Translations under genes and position numbers: made by a program | NCBI GenBank assembly: GCA_028281065.1 | Contig: JANQKN010000185.1 | Coordinates: 1-41,367 of the forward strand | Direction of reading: 5' to 3' | DNA length: 41,367 nt | Origin: Flavobacteriaceae bacterium | GTDB lineage: Bacteria; Bacteroidota; Bacteroidia; Flavobacteriales; Flavobacteriaceae | Part shown: positions 7,642 to 16,677 of the stretch, piece after piece | How the letters are laid out: each line of letters starts with the position of its first letter | Position numbering within the stretch: the first letter of the stretch is position 1 | The notes under the pieces: model-generated | What the model was told of the DNA's origin: nothing | What the model saw: the letters and a program-made list of their open reading frames with translations, nothing else | The model's database searches: none

Positions 7642-8292
7642 CTAAATAAAATCATCTATGTCTACCAGTCCACTAATGATCATTCTGGTGTATTCAATAT
7701 CCCGATAGTTCATTTTCTCTAGTTCGGCCAGGGCTTTGTCCCTTTCTTCAAATTGATTGTTGAAATGATAGGCTATCACCAAATTGCCAAGGATTCCTGG
7801 ACGGGTATCTGCCAGTTTCATTTTCCATGCTTTTTCTCCTAGCTGAACCGCTTTCGCATAATTCTTGTTTTTAATTTCCAATACCAATAAACTTGAATAG
7901 GCATCTGGGTTTTTTGGATTTATTTCAATGGCTTTTTCATAATAATCCCTAGCTTTTCCATAGTTCCCTTTCATTCGTTGAATAACGCCCAAACCAACAA
8001 CAACGTTATCATTTTTAGGATCCAGCTCGTACCCTTTGTTATAAGCTTTTTCTGCAGCAACCGTGTCGTTTAATTCAAGATGTACCAATCCCAGATAAGC
8101 CCAACTTTCAGAAGATTCGGGATAATTCTGTAAATGCAACTCCAATTCACTTTTGGCCTTATCATAATCCCCGGAGTAATAAATCTCGTTGATCTTTTTT
8201 ACATTGGAATGTTCTGAAGATTTATAGACTTTTTTAACAACGAAAAATATTCCAAGCACAAGGATGACCGAGCTAAGTATTTTCTTTACCAT
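7642..8292 (-). CDS. TPR repeat protein with N-terminal membrane anchor
   Basis: The 216-residue protein has one hydrophobic segment (about 4-20) that would act as an anchor or uncleaved signal, then at least four helix-pair TPR units between residues 30 and 190. Typical TPR consensus appears as ESWAYLGLVHLELNDTVAAE, AYNKGYELDP and DYYEKAIEINPKNPDAYSSL. TPR domains mediate protein contacts; the partner is unknown. It is the first gene of a tight run with the membrane protein (9-base gap), the HExxH lipoprotein (overlap) and the GNAT enzyme, and is 66 bases downstream of the Coq4-like gene. Confidence 0.8.
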   Translation of the reverse strand: MVKKILSSVILVLGIFFVVKKVYKSSEHSNVKKINEIYYSGDYDKAKSELELHLQNYPESSESWAYLGLVHLELNDTVAAEKAYNKGYELDPKNDNVVVGLGVIQRMKGNYGKARDYYEKAIEINPKNPDAYSSLLVLEIKNKNYAKAVQLGEKAWKMKLADTRPGILGNLVIAYHFNNQFEERDKALAELEKMNYRDIEYTRMIISGLVDIDDFI

Positions 8293-8358
8293 GATATTGA
8301 AAATTGGCGGTTAGGATACACAAGATCAATATAGAAATAATTATTGGGGAATTACATA

Positions 8359-9066
8359 TTAGTTCGTTAGTGGAACTGGCTTATGCTGTCTTGAAATATT
8401 GGACAACGCCAAAAGGCCTCCCACAGCCAAAATAGCTCCGCCTACAAAAGGGAATCCTGCTCCAACCAGATCGGCTAGGTTCGATGAAAACAAAAAGGGC
8501 AAACAGAAAAGCATTCCAAATATACCAGCAACTATAGAAGCGAATGCCCCAAACCTTGTGATTTGCTTTAAGCTGAAGATAGCTCTTCGTACAGGTATGG
8601 GTTTGGCCAATCCCTTTTTAAGTTCGTTTAAGTTGTATTGAGCATATTCCTCGATGCTCCATTGCGCAATAGGGATGGATTTCCTTCCTTTTTTGAAATC
8701 GGAAAGAAACACAGACCATAGATCGGGGAGGAGCACGGCTCCAAACAAGAAGATGACAAACGACGCAAGGGAATAATTCCCGTTGCCTATCATAAAAGCC
8801 TGTAATCTGATTTCACCCTCTGGGGTCATTTTATAATCCAACAAGACGTGTTTTAAGTCATGACTTTCAAATTTAGGGACCAAGCTAAGATTGTGGTCGT
8901 CCAAACAATTGGCAATTTCCTTTCCTAACGTCCCATCCTTTAGGGGCCTTAATTGAGCTACTTTTTCATGATAGGGTTCCATATTACTGAAATATTCAAT
9001 AATGGATACGGCTAAATCGAAGGATACTTTAATGGTTTTTCTTGCAATGGTTTGGAGTGGATTCAT
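8359..9066 (-). CDS. Coq4-like membrane protein
   Basis: The 235-residue protein carries H69-D70-L-K-H73, then 11 residues, then E85, within ESHDLKHVLLDY and TPEGEIRLQAF. This is exactly the zinc-binding HDxxH-x11-E signature of COQ4, where HD..HxL.G....LGEI is conserved; W136 and the basic helix after it also resemble COQ4. COQ4 acts in ubiquinone biosynthesis (removal and replacement of the C1 carboxyl of the ring). Here, hydrophobic helices at about 98-120, 172-195 and 203-222 add membrane segments, the last two beyond the core domain. Bacteroidota are expected to make menaquinone, so a ubiquinone role is doubtful and a related quinone or lipid role is possible. It is divergent from the DegT aminotransferase gene. 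Confidence 0.7.
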   Translation of the reverse strand: MNPLQTIARKTIKVSFDLAVSIIEYFSNMEPYHEKVAQLRPLKDGTLGKEIANCLDDHNLSLVPKFESHDLKHVLLDYKMTPEGEIRLQAFMIGNGNYSLASFVIFLFGAVLLPDLWSVFLSDFKKGRKSIPIAQWSIEEYAQYNLNELKKGLAKPIPVRRAIFSLKQITRFGAFASIVAGIFGMLFCLPFLFSSNLADLVGAGFPFVGGAILAVGGLLALSNISRQHKPVPLTN

Positions 9067-9126
9067 AGGACTATGGGTTTCGTAGTTGTTTTGTTACAGA
9101 GATAAACGCATATTGGGCAGTTCCTA

Positions 9127-9157
9127 TTGCACCCTTTCCACGCAACCCTTACCTTTG
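9127..9157 (+). promoter_or_regulatory. Promoter of the DegT aminotransferase gene
   Basis: TACCTTTG (9150-9157) matches TAnnTTTG, with TTG at 9127-9129 as a possible -33 element (20-base gap). Transcription starting about 9165 excludes the longer reading frame from 9086 and supports the start at 9203. Confidence 0.6.
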
Positions 9158-9202
9158 TCCTACGTCTTACGGACGTTAACCAATCTCATAAAACAAATTG
9201 CT

Positions 9203-10414
9203 ATGCCAGGATTCGAAGCCTTTGGAGAAGAAGAAAGAAAACACGTAAACGATGTATTGGAAAGTGGTGTACTCATGCGCTATGGTTTCGACGGAATGCG
9301 AAACGGCCATTGGAAAGCCAAGGATTTCGAAACCACATTTGCCCAGCGTATGCAGAGTGAGCATTGCCAGTTGGTCTCTAGTGGAACTTCTGCTTTAACC
9401 GTGGCATTGGCTTCAGCAGGGATTGGGGCAGGCGATGAGGTAATCATGCCTACCTTTACCTTTGTAGCTAGTTTTGAGTCTATTATGATGCTTGGGGCAG
9501 TTCCCGTATTGGTAGACATAGACGATACCCTTACATTGGATCCTGCTGCCGTAGAAGCTGCCATTACCTCCAAAACACGTTGTGTGATGCCTGTGCATAT
9601 GTGTGGATCCCTAGCCGATCTGGACGCCTTACAGGCCATTTGCAATAAGCACAACCTCATTCTTTTGGAAGATGCCTGTCAAGCCATTGGTGGAACCTAT
9701 AAAGGTAAACCCTTGGGAAGCTATGGTGATTTGGGCTGTTTTTCTTTCGATTATGTAAAAACCATTACCTGTGGAGAGGGAGGAGCGGTAATTACCAATA
9801 ACAAGCAATATGCGATCAATGCCGATCAGTATCAGGACCATGGACACGATCACGTTGGGAATGATCGCGGGGCCGAAACTCATCCCACTTTAGGGTATAA
9901 TTTCCGTATTTCCGAACTGAATGCAGCCGTAGGATTGGCTCAGTTAGGGAAGCTGGATACTTTCCTTGCCAAGCAAAAGGAGCATTATACAATTTTCCGG
10001 AATGCCTTATCCGAAGTAAACGGAGTCACTTTTAGAAGGGTGCCCGAAGGCGGGGAGGAGAACTATTCCTTCTTGAATATTTTTCTGCCAACTACCGAAC
10101 TTGCCCAAAAGGCCCACAAAGCGTTGGGAGAAGCTGGAATTGATGGTTGTTTCTATTGGTATACCAACAATTGGCATTACATAAACGGTTGGGAGCACCT
10201 AAAGGATTTGAAATCTTTGGGGAATGTTCCTACCGAAATCCGAAACCAGATGCAGGATTTAAATACAGCCGATTTTTCAGCCAGCGATGCTTGGATGGGA
10301 CGTACGATCTCCATATTGGTTAAAATGGGATGGTCCAAAGAAGAAGTTCAACAAAGGGGAGCTACCATGGCCGAAGCCATATCCGGAGTACTTAAAAAGG
10401 AATATAGTCTGTAA
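9203..10414 (+). CDS. DegT/DnrJ/EryC1/StrS family PLP aminotransferase
   Basis: The 403-residue protein (ATG at 9203, giving MPGFEAFGEEE) belongs to the sugar aminotransferase family that adds an amino group to keto-sugars with PLP. Visible motifs are SSGTSALTVAL (PLP phosphate loop, about 59-69), EVIMPTFTFVAS, LEDACQAIGG with D157 facing the PLP nitrogen, and the Schiff-base lysine K186 in FSFDYVKTITCGEGG, followed by GYNFRISELNAAVGLAQL. The frame is open upstream to 9086, but the promoter at 9150-9157 falls inside that extension. The opening residues and overall pattern resemble 8-amino-3,8-dideoxy-octulosonate (Kdo8N) transaminase KdnA as I remember it; this is a tentative subfamily guess. 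No other sugar-nucleotide gene is adjacent. Its 3' end overlaps that of ribB by 23 bases. Confidence 0.88.
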   Translation: MPGFEAFGEEERKHVNDVLESGVLMRYGFDGMRNGHWKAKDFETTFAQRMQSEHCQLVSSGTSALTVALASAGIGAGDEVIMPTFTFVASFESIMMLGAVPVLVDIDDTLTLDPAAVEAAITSKTRCVMPVHMCGSLADLDALQAICNKHNLILLEDACQAIGGTYKGKPLGSYGDLGCFSFDYVKTITCGEGGAVITNNKQYAINADQYQDHGHDHVGNDRGAETHPTLGYNFRISELNAAVGLAQLGKLDTFLAKQKEHYTIFRNALSEVNGVTFRRVPEGGEENYSFLNIFLPTTELAQKAHKALGEAGIDGCFYWYTNNWHYINGWEHLKDLKSLGNVPTEIRNQMQDLNTADFSASDAWMGRTISILVKMGWSKEEVQQRGATMAEAISGVLKKEYSL

Positions 10415-11543
10415 TTTCCAGCCCGTACCCAATCATACCCACACGGCGCTTGCTTTGTACATTGTTGGATACCAAACGTATCTTGTGAATGTTTAGGTCG
10501 TGAAGGATTTGTGCACCAATACCAAAGTCCTTATTGTCCATTTCTATTCTAGGGGCTTTAACCACCTTTTCACCATCCTGCAGTTCCCTTAATTGAGAGA
10601 GACGGTTCAGTAAATTGAACGATTGGCTTTGTTGATTGATAAAAACAATCGCTCCCTTTCCTTCGTTATTAATGGCCTGAAACATATTATCCAGTTTCTT
10701 ATCGGCATTGTTGGTAAGGGTGCCCAGTATATCGTTATTAACCAAGGTAGAATTAACTCGTACAGGTACGGCTTCGTCACGCCCCCAACTTCCTTTGGTT
10801 AATGCAATGTGTACTTGATTGTTTGTAGTTTGTTGGTAAGCACGGAGTCGAAAGGCTCCATGTTTGGTTTGAATATCGAAATCCTCCTTTTTCTCGATCA
10901 AGGAATCATGTTCCATTCGATAGGCCACCAAGTCCTCGATGGAAATTAACTTAAGATCAAACTTTTTGGCTACTTCCACCAATTGCGGAAGGCGTGCCAT
11001 GGTTCCATCTTCGTTGAGTATTTCCACTAAAATCCCAGCAGGTTGCAGTCCTGCCAAACGTGCAAGGTCTATAGCAGCTTCGGTATGTCCCGTACGGCGC
11101 AAGACGCCACCTTCTTTGGCTTTTAAAGGGAAAATATGACCAGGACGGCCTAAATCTTCGGCTTTGGTTTCTGGATTCACCAGAGACTGAATGGTTTTCG
11201 CGCGGTCATGAACCGAAATCCCAGTAGTACAACCATGCCCAATAAGATCTACCGATACGGTAAACTGGGTATGGTGAAGTACGGTATTGTTTTCTACCAT
11301 CATGTTCAACTTAAGCTCGTTGCAGCGTTCTTCGGTAAGAGGGGCACAGATAAGACCGCGCCCATGGGTCGCCATGAAATTGATCATTTCTGGGGTTACC
11401 TTTTCGGCAGCAGCAATAAAATCGCCTTCGTTTTCCCGGTTTTCATCATCCACCACAATCACAACTTTTCCGTTGCGAATGTCCTCTATGGCTTCTTCTA
11501 TAGTATGTAGTTGTATGTCTGCGCTATTTTCGGTAGAAATCAT
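10392..11543 (-). CDS. ribB: 3,4-dihydroxy-2-butanone-4-phosphate synthase with degenerate GTP cyclohydrolase II domain
   Basis: Riboflavin pathway enzyme of 383 residues. Residues 1 to about 205 are an intact RibB domain, which turns ribulose 5-phosphate into 3,4-dihydroxy-2-butanone 4-phosphate and formate: [14 protein letters not shown] (acidic metal loop), [25 protein letters not shown] and [10 protein letters not shown] with [13 protein letters not shown]. Residues about 210-383 align with GTP cyclohydrolase II, but the zinc cysteines are gone: where active enzymes have EC-L and LRCDCGF, this one has [20 protein letters not shown]. The HEGRGIGL stretch is also replaced. So the C-terminal half is probably not a cyclohydrolase, as in the RibBX proteins described in Proteobacteria; a separate RibA is expected elsewhere. 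It has its own promoter at 11563-11570. Confidence 0.93.
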   Translation of the reverse strand: MISTENSADIQLHTIEEAIEDIRNGKVVIVVDDENRENEGDFIAAAEKVTPEMINFMATHGRGLICAPLTEERCNELKLNMMVENNTVLHHTQFTVSVDLIGHGCTTGISVHDRAKTIQSLVNPETKAEDLGRPGHIFPLKAKEGGVLRRTGHTEAAIDLARLAGLQPAGILVEILNEDGTMARLPQLVEVAKKFDLKLISIEDLVAYRMEHDSLIEKKEDFDIQTKHGAFRLRAYQQTTNNQVHIALTKGSWGRDEAVPVRVNSTLVNNDILGTLTNNADKKLDNMFQAINNEGKGAIVFINQQSQSFNLLNRLSQLRELQDGEKVVKAPRIEMDNKDFGIGAQILHDLNIHKIRLVSNNVQSKRRVGMIGYGLEITDYIPF

Positions 11544-11562
11544 AATTACTAATTAGCAGTTG

Positions 11563-11570
11563 CAAAGATA
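11563..11570 (-). promoter_or_regulatory. -7 element of the ribB promoter
   Basis: On the minus strand this reads TATCTTTG, matching TAnnTTTG, 19 bases before the ribB ATG. No clear -33 element and no FMN-riboswitch-like folds were seen; the leader is too short for that riboswitch. Confidence 0.6.
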
Positions 11571-11607
11571 GGGAATGTATACGATTGATAGGGATGCATC
11601 TTTAAGC

Positions 11608-13608
11608 TTATCGAATGGACTTCAATTCTGTTTTCATTTGCTTTCTGGAATAGAAATACAGCAACACATAAACCAACAAGCCTGCCACTAAAATAAACCA
11701 CCAAATTCCAGAATCCCTTTTTTTGTTACCCAATATTTCATGAAATTTCCCTTCACTCAAGGCCGCTCTAATGGCGTAATAAATAAATATGATTAAGAAA
11801 AAGGGTCTTAGGTAGAAGAAAACCTCGGTCAAGCCACCAAATGCATGTAAACTGATCGTAGCCGACAGGATTAGAAAAACAAAGGACAGTAGTGATAAGC
11901 CATAAAATAGCAAAGCATACTTAGAATGCTTTTTATATTGCTTGTATTCGATCTCTGCTCTGGAATATTTCGCATTTTCGAAATTACCGGACATTTTCAA
12001 TTCCTCTTCGGTATATCCTTTCAGTTTTAACTCCCGCAACACAGCCTTTCGAACATCTTCAGAATAATCATACTGGCGATAATTGAGGAGCATGTCCTTT
12101 AATTGGTCTTCACTTTTGGAAAGTACCAAGGCTTTTTCATGTTGGGTGAGTAGAATGGGCTCGTCGAACTCTTCTATTTCTTCCTTTTTCTTTTTCAGGA
12201 AATTGAAACGCTGTAGGAAAGCGTCCATATCGAAAATACCCTGATCGGTTGTAGCTCGGTACGTGAGCCAGATTCCCAATGGAAACATAATAACAGTACT
12301 GAGCCAGCTGGCAATAAAGGGGTGCATGGTTCCATCTTCTGCACTGTTTTTGGCAAAAATCCCTATGAAGTGATAGGTAAGGAAGAGCAAAACAGCCACA
12401 ACCATAGGCAATCCCATTCCCCCTTTTCGGATAATGGCACCTAATGGGGCGCCTACAAAAAAGAGAATGATACAGGCAATGGCTAAAGCAAATTTTTCGT
12501 GAAAAGCGATTTCGTGTTTGTTGAGGCGCTTCACCTTTTGTTTGTAACGCGCTTTTTCATCTTCTACCGATCTTATGGATCCTTTTACATTATCAATAGC
12601 AGTAGAAAGTATTTTGGTTTTACGGTCATTGGTAAATACATCCAATACTTGAGCAATGGCAGTGTCTTGCTTATGCTTTTGTAGCGTGGTATCCCTTTTT
12701 CGCGGGAATCCAAAGCGGAAGTACATGTCTGTTGAAAACTGATTGATATCTGTAGAAAGTTGCTCGGACAATTTGTCGATCTCCGTGACAAGTTCATTGG
12801 CCCTGTACATATTGTGGTTGCTCAGCTTATTGTCCTTGTCAATATCTGCGTCGTTAAGCTTGGTAAGGTCTATGTTGATGGTGTACTTATTAAAGTAACT
12901 TTTTGCAAAAGGGAGGTTGCGCTGTTTTACCACATTTTTAACCTGTACGTCTTCGTAATAATTTCCATCCTTTAAAATAAGGGAAAGGGTGTTGCTTCCT
13001 TCTTGACTGGCCAATTCGCCCTCCTCGGCAATAATAACCGTGGAATTTTTGGCTGGGCGTTTTGGGTTTTTTTTGTGGATAACAATGCCTCTTAGGAATT
13101 GCTCCCTGTCCCCATACTTTTCGTCAACCTTAATATTAAAATCGTCCCCAATGCTGCTAAACTGCCCCTCTACAATGGCCATGGATGGACTTACTTGGGC
13201 GATGTTCCTGCGTAGGTTCTGCCATTTGTATTCGGAGTAGGGGATAACATTATTGGCAAAGAAAAAGGCCAAAACCGCCAATCCTACAATAAAGATGGTG
13301 AGACTGCGCATGGCGCGCTGTAGGGAAATCCCCGTGGATTTCATAGCAGCGAACTCGTACTTTTCGGAAAAACTCCCAAAGACCATGAGGGAAGTCACCA
13401 AAATAGTGAGGGGGAGCACCAGTGGAATCAATCTAGGGGAAACGTACCAAAGGAATTTAAGTACGACCCAAACATCCAAGTCCTTTCCAGCCAATTCGGA
13501 AATGTATAGCCAAATGGTTTGGAGGACAAAAATGAACATCAAAATAATGAAGACGCTAATAAACGTCTTCAAAAATGCCACTAATATGTACCGATCGAGT
13601 ATTTTCAA
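11608..13608 (-). CDS. LptF/LptG family permease with extended C-terminus
   Basis: The 666-residue protein is a YjgP/YjgQ family permease, the membrane part of the LPS transporter LptBFG, which draws LPS from the inner membrane into the periplasmic bridge. The start MKILDRYIL with a long first helix, the ISLQRAMRS region, a periplasmic beta-jellyroll (about 130-235), and the final helices (FALAIACIILFFVGAPLGAIIRKGG) are typical. Known members usually end after the sixth helix (here about residue 455). This one continues with a charged cytoplasmic stretch (460-560) and three further helices at about 562-590, 598-615 and 634-653. It lies 12 bases after lolA and is probably transcribed with it and ftsK. 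Whether it is F or G cannot be decided here. Confidence 0.88.
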   Translation of the reverse strand: MKILDRYILVAFLKTFISVFIILMFIFVLQTIWLYISELAGKDLDVWVVLKFLWYVSPRLIPLVLPLTILVTSLMVFGSFSEKYEFAAMKSTGISLQRAMRSLTIFIVGLAVLAFFFANNVIPYSEYKWQNLRRNIAQVSPSMAIVEGQFSSIGDDFNIKVDEKYGDREQFLRGIVIHKKNPKRPAKNSTVIIAEEGELASQEGSNTLSLILKDGNYYEDVQVKNVVKQRNLPFAKSYFNKYTINIDLTKLNDADIDKDNKLSNHNMYRANELVTEIDKLSEQLSTDINQFSTDMYFRFGFPRKRDTTLQKHKQDTAIAQVLDVFTNDRKTKILSTAIDNVKGSIRSVEDEKARYKQKVKRLNKHEIAFHEKFALAIACIILFFVGAPLGAIIRKGGMGLPMVVAVLLFLTYHFIGIFAKNSAEDGTMHPFIASWLSTVIMFPLGIWLTYRATTDQGIFDMDAFLQRFNFLKKKKEEIEEFDEPILLTQHEKALVLSKSEDQLKDMLLNYRQYDYSEDVRKAVLRELKLKGYTEEELKMSGNFENAKYSRAEIEYKQYKKHSKYALLFYGLSLLSFVFLILSATISLHAFGGLTEVFFYLRPFFLIIFIYYAIRAALSEGKFHEILGNKKRDSGIWWFILVAGLLVYVLLYFYSRKQMKTELKSIR

Positions 13609-13620
13609 ACAAACACTTTA

Positions 13621-14262
13621 TTAGTCCAATCGATTGATGTAGTATCCATCTTTTTCGAACTTTCCTTGGTCAAAGGTAAAAAGTGTTTTTGATAATGGCT
13701 GATTGGTTTTAAAAGAATTAACAGTAAGGGTGTATTTCGTGCCATTGGCATCGGTCTGGATCAATCGATAGATGTGCTTGGTCTGTGCATCTATACCTAA
13801 CAGAATATCTTTTATTTCTGCTTTGGAGTCGATAGGCATCAACTTTACGTACTGTATTTTTCTTCCTTTTACGGTTTGGGTGATGTCCATTTTAGAGGTA
13901 TACCCTTTCTCGTAGAAAGTGAGGAGTTTGGACGGTGTAATCTCCTTGTCTTCCTGAGAATTATAGGCAGAAATGGTTACTTCTTCATCTTCGGGAACAA
14001 TGGTGTATATGTTACTACCGTCGAACATACGGGTAGTTCCCAGCATATTCAACAAATACTGATCTCCTTTTATGGTTACATTGCCACGGGTGTCTTGGTT
14101 AACGCCTTCTTTGGCGTTGTTGAGGTTCCATTTAAAGTCGATAACGATGTTCTCGTAGCTCTTTACTTTTTCCGATACTTCATTGAGCAAGGTTTTAGCG
14201 TTTTGCGCTTGTGCCAAAGAAACGCAGCCTAAAATCATTGCCAAAAAAATTACTTTCTTCAT
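13621..14262 (-). CDS. lolA: Outer membrane lipoprotein carrier protein LolA
   Basis: The 213-residue periplasmic protein has a cleavable signal peptide (cut after about AQAQ, residue 20), then a half-barrel with KSYENIVIDFKWNLNNAKEG, GDQYLLNMLGTTRMFDG, NIYTIVPEDEEV and a late IDAQTKHIYRL strand, as in LolA, which carries lipoproteins from the inner membrane LolCDE complex to the outer membrane. Length is normal. It starts 1 base after ftsK ends and is followed after 12 bases by the LptF/G-like gene, so two outer-membrane delivery functions are encoded together. Confidence 0.87.
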   Translation of the reverse strand: MKKVIFLAMILGCVSLAQAQNAKTLLNEVSEKVKSYENIVIDFKWNLNNAKEGVNQDTRGNVTIKGDQYLLNMLGTTRMFDGSNIYTIVPEDEEVTISAYNSQEDKEITPSKLLTFYEKGYTSKMDITQTVKGRKIQYVKLMPIDSKAEIKDILLGIDAQTKHIYRLIQTDANGTKYTLTVNSFKTNQPLSKTLFTFDQGKFEKDGYYINRLD

Positions 14263-14263
14263 C

Positions 14264-16660
14264 TTACAAATCGTTGTTTTCGTTGTCTAAAAGTTGGTTT
14301 AATGCTTCAATAGTTGGAACGAGTACCTGTCGGGCCTTGCTACCCTCAAAAGGACCTACCACTCCGGCAGCTTCCAATTGATCTATGATTCGCCCCGCCC
14401 GGTTGTATCCTAACTTCAGTTTTCTTTGCAAAAGTGAGGCAGAACCTTGTTGGGCTATCACCAGAACTTCGGCAGCTTCCCTAAACAAACTATCGCGTTC
14501 TTCCACACTTATATCAATAGTTGTGCCACCTTCTTCACCTACATATTCTGGCAGGAGGTGTGCATCGGGATATGCCTTTTGCGAGCCTATGTATTCTGTA
14601 ATGTCTGCCACTTCTGGGGTATCTACAAAAGCACATTGTATTCGAGTGAGATCGTTTCCTTGAGTATACAGCATATCTCCACGACCTATTAATTGATCGG
14701 CACCAGAGGCATCCAAAATGGTCCTGGAGTCTATCTTACTGGTTACCCTGAAGGCAATACGGGCAGGGAAGTTAGCTTTAATAATACCTGTAATAACGTT
14801 TACGGACGGACGTTGCGTAGCAATGATTAAGTGAATACCTATAGCCCTAGCTAGCTGAGCCAAACGGGCAATGGGGGTTTCCACTTCCTTGCCTGCCGTC
14901 ATGATGAGGTCGGCAAACTCATCGATTACCAATACAATGTAGGGAAGGAATTTGTGTCCATCGTGCGGGTTTAATTTTCGGGCTTTAAACTTTACATTGT
15001 ATTCCTTAATGTTACGACACATGGCATCTTTCAGCAAATCGTAACGGGTGTCCATTTCTATACAGAGGGAATTCAATGTATTGATTACTTTGTTGGTGTC
15101 TGTAATGATGGCTTCGTCCGTATCGGGTAGTTTTGCCAAGTAGTGGCGTTCTATTTTGTTGAAAAGCGTAAGTTCCACTTTCTTCGGGTCTACCAAAACA
15201 AACTTTACTTCGGCAGGGTGTTTTTTATAAAGCAAAGAAGTAAGTATGGCATTAAGCCCAACCGACTTTCCTTGCCCTGTAGCTCCAGCCATCAATAAAT
15301 GGGGCATTTTGGCAAGATCCACTACAAAGGTTTCGTTGCTAATGGTTTTCCCCAAAGTAAGGGGAAGCTCCATTTCGGCATTTTGAAATTTGGGAGAAGC
15401 CACCGCAGAACGCATAGAAACAATCTGCGGGGTTTTATTGGGCACCTCGATCCCAATGGTTCCTCTACCTGGGATGGGCGCTATAATACGAATCCCCAAT
15501 GCAGAAAGTGATAGCGCGATATCGTCTTCTAGGTTCTTTATTTTAGAAATACGGATACCAGCTTCAGGAACGATTTCGTATAAAGTAACAGTAGGCCCAA
15601 CGGTTGCTTTAATGTTAGAAATGCCGATTTTATAATTGCTTAAGGTCTCAACAATTCGGTTTTTATTGGCTTCCAGTTCTTCCTGGTTAATGGTAATACC
15701 CTGTCCGCCGCTATAATCCTTAAGAAGGTCTAGGGTAGGGAACTTAAAGTTACTCAACTCTAGGGTAGGATCGAACTCGCCAAAGTCATCCACTAATTTT
15801 TTGGAAAGGTTTTCGGTAATTTCTTCTTCTTGTGGGGCAGCCTCGACCTCCATGGCTACATCGGTTTCTTGAACTTCAACAGTAGGTGTTGGAGTAACCG
15901 TCTTTAGAGTGGGCTCTTCCATGGGTTCCTCTTCAAGAGGGGTGGAAACGTCCATTTCCAGCTCTTGCGACGGAGTTGTCATGGTTTCTATCACATCTTT
16001 TTCGTAGTCGGTAGGTTCTATTGAGTCACCTTCTAAATCTACTTCAGGGTTAAAGTCTTCTTGTATCTCCTTTTTGGTCTTTTTAAGCGCAGCTGAAACT
16101 TTTTCCGGGGTCATTTTTAGTCGGATAACCATATAGAGGATGGCCAAAAATGCCATGAAGAGGATGGTCCCTATCAACCCGATATAATCTTGCAATAGAT
16201 CGTTTATTTCGAAACCAACTACTCCACTGAAAATGGTCTTCTCCATGCCAAAGAAACCAAAGAAAACAGAGAGCCACAGCGTTACTAGAATACCCCAAAA
16301 CCAAAATCTGAGTAATTGCTTCTTTGCAAAATCGAAGAAAAAATAAACTCCCGATAATCCGATAAGGAAGGCAATAATAAATGCTGAAATACCAAAACCG
16401 TTACCTATAAAAAATTCTGAAAGATCCCGCCCTACCGATGAAAGCCAGTTTTGGGCAGATTGGTCCCGTGACAAATCGCCTACAGAACTTTGATCTGCTT
16501 GCCAAGTGAAAAAATACGATACAAAAGAAAAGAGCAATGCAAGACCAAAGAAGAAAAGGGTGCACCCCAAGATGATTTTTTGTTGCCTGGAAAGAGTAAG
16601 GGATATTTTTTTTCTAGGTGTTTTGGCGGTCTTTTTTCTTGCCGTCTTTTTTTTAGCCAT
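14264..16660 (-). CDS. ftsK: DNA translocase FtsK
   Basis: The 798-residue protein is the FtsK/SpoIIIE motor that pumps chromosomal DNA through the closing septum and activates dif recombination. Four N-terminal helices at about 29-51, 85-110, 119-138 and 159-180 anchor it at the division site. An acidic, Thr/Pro/Glu-rich linker (about 195-300) follows. The alpha/beta motor domain has Walker A GATGQGKS (459-466), Walker B VLVIDEFADL (about 576-585) and the following IATQRP box. The gamma domain (about 735-798) has the winged-helix order ending with LLQRKLKLGYNRAGRIID, which reads KOPS-like sequences. Length fits the Bacteroidota form with a short linker. Confidence 0.96.
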   Translation of the reverse strand: MAKKKTARKKTAKTPRKKISLTLSRQQKIILGCTLFFFGLALLFSFVSYFFTWQADQSSVGDLSRDQSAQNWLSSVGRDLSEFFIGNGFGISAFIIAFLIGLSGVYFFFDFAKKQLLRFWFWGILVTLWLSVFFGFFGMEKTIFSGVVGFEINDLLQDYIGLIGTILFMAFLAILYMVIRLKMTPEKVSAALKKTKKEIQEDFNPEVDLEGDSIEPTDYEKDVIETMTTPSQELEMDVSTPLEEEPMEEPTLKTVTPTPTVEVQETDVAMEVEAAPQEEEITENLSKKLVDDFGEFDPTLELSNFKFPTLDLLKDYSGGQGITINQEELEANKNRIVETLSNYKIGISNIKATVGPTVTLYEIVPEAGIRISKIKNLEDDIALSLSALGIRIIAPIPGRGTIGIEVPNKTPQIVSMRSAVASPKFQNAEMELPLTLGKTISNETFVVDLAKMPHLLMAGATGQGKSVGLNAILTSLLYKKHPAEVKFVLVDPKKVELTLFNKIERHYLAKLPDTDEAIITDTNKVINTLNSLCIEMDTRYDLLKDAMCRNIKEYNVKFKARKLNPHDGHKFLPYIVLVIDEFADLIMTAGKEVETPIARLAQLARAIGIHLIIATQRPSVNVITGIIKANFPARIAFRVTSKIDSRTILDASGADQLIGRGDMLYTQGNDLTRIQCAFVDTPEVADITEYIGSQKAYPDAHLLPEYVGEEGGTTIDISVEERDSLFREAAEVLVIAQQGSASLLQRKLKLGYNRAGRIIDQLEAAGVVGPFEGSKARQVLVPTIEALNQLLDNENNDL

Positions 16661-16677
16661 AGTCGGTTGTCGTTACA

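Noticed and set aside
9086-9202. Upstream extension of the DegT aminotransferase
   Set aside because: The promoter -7 element lies inside it and the family starts at the ATG at 9203.
11544-11600. FMN riboswitch before ribB
   Set aside because: The leader is only about 15-20 bases and no conserved fold was seen.
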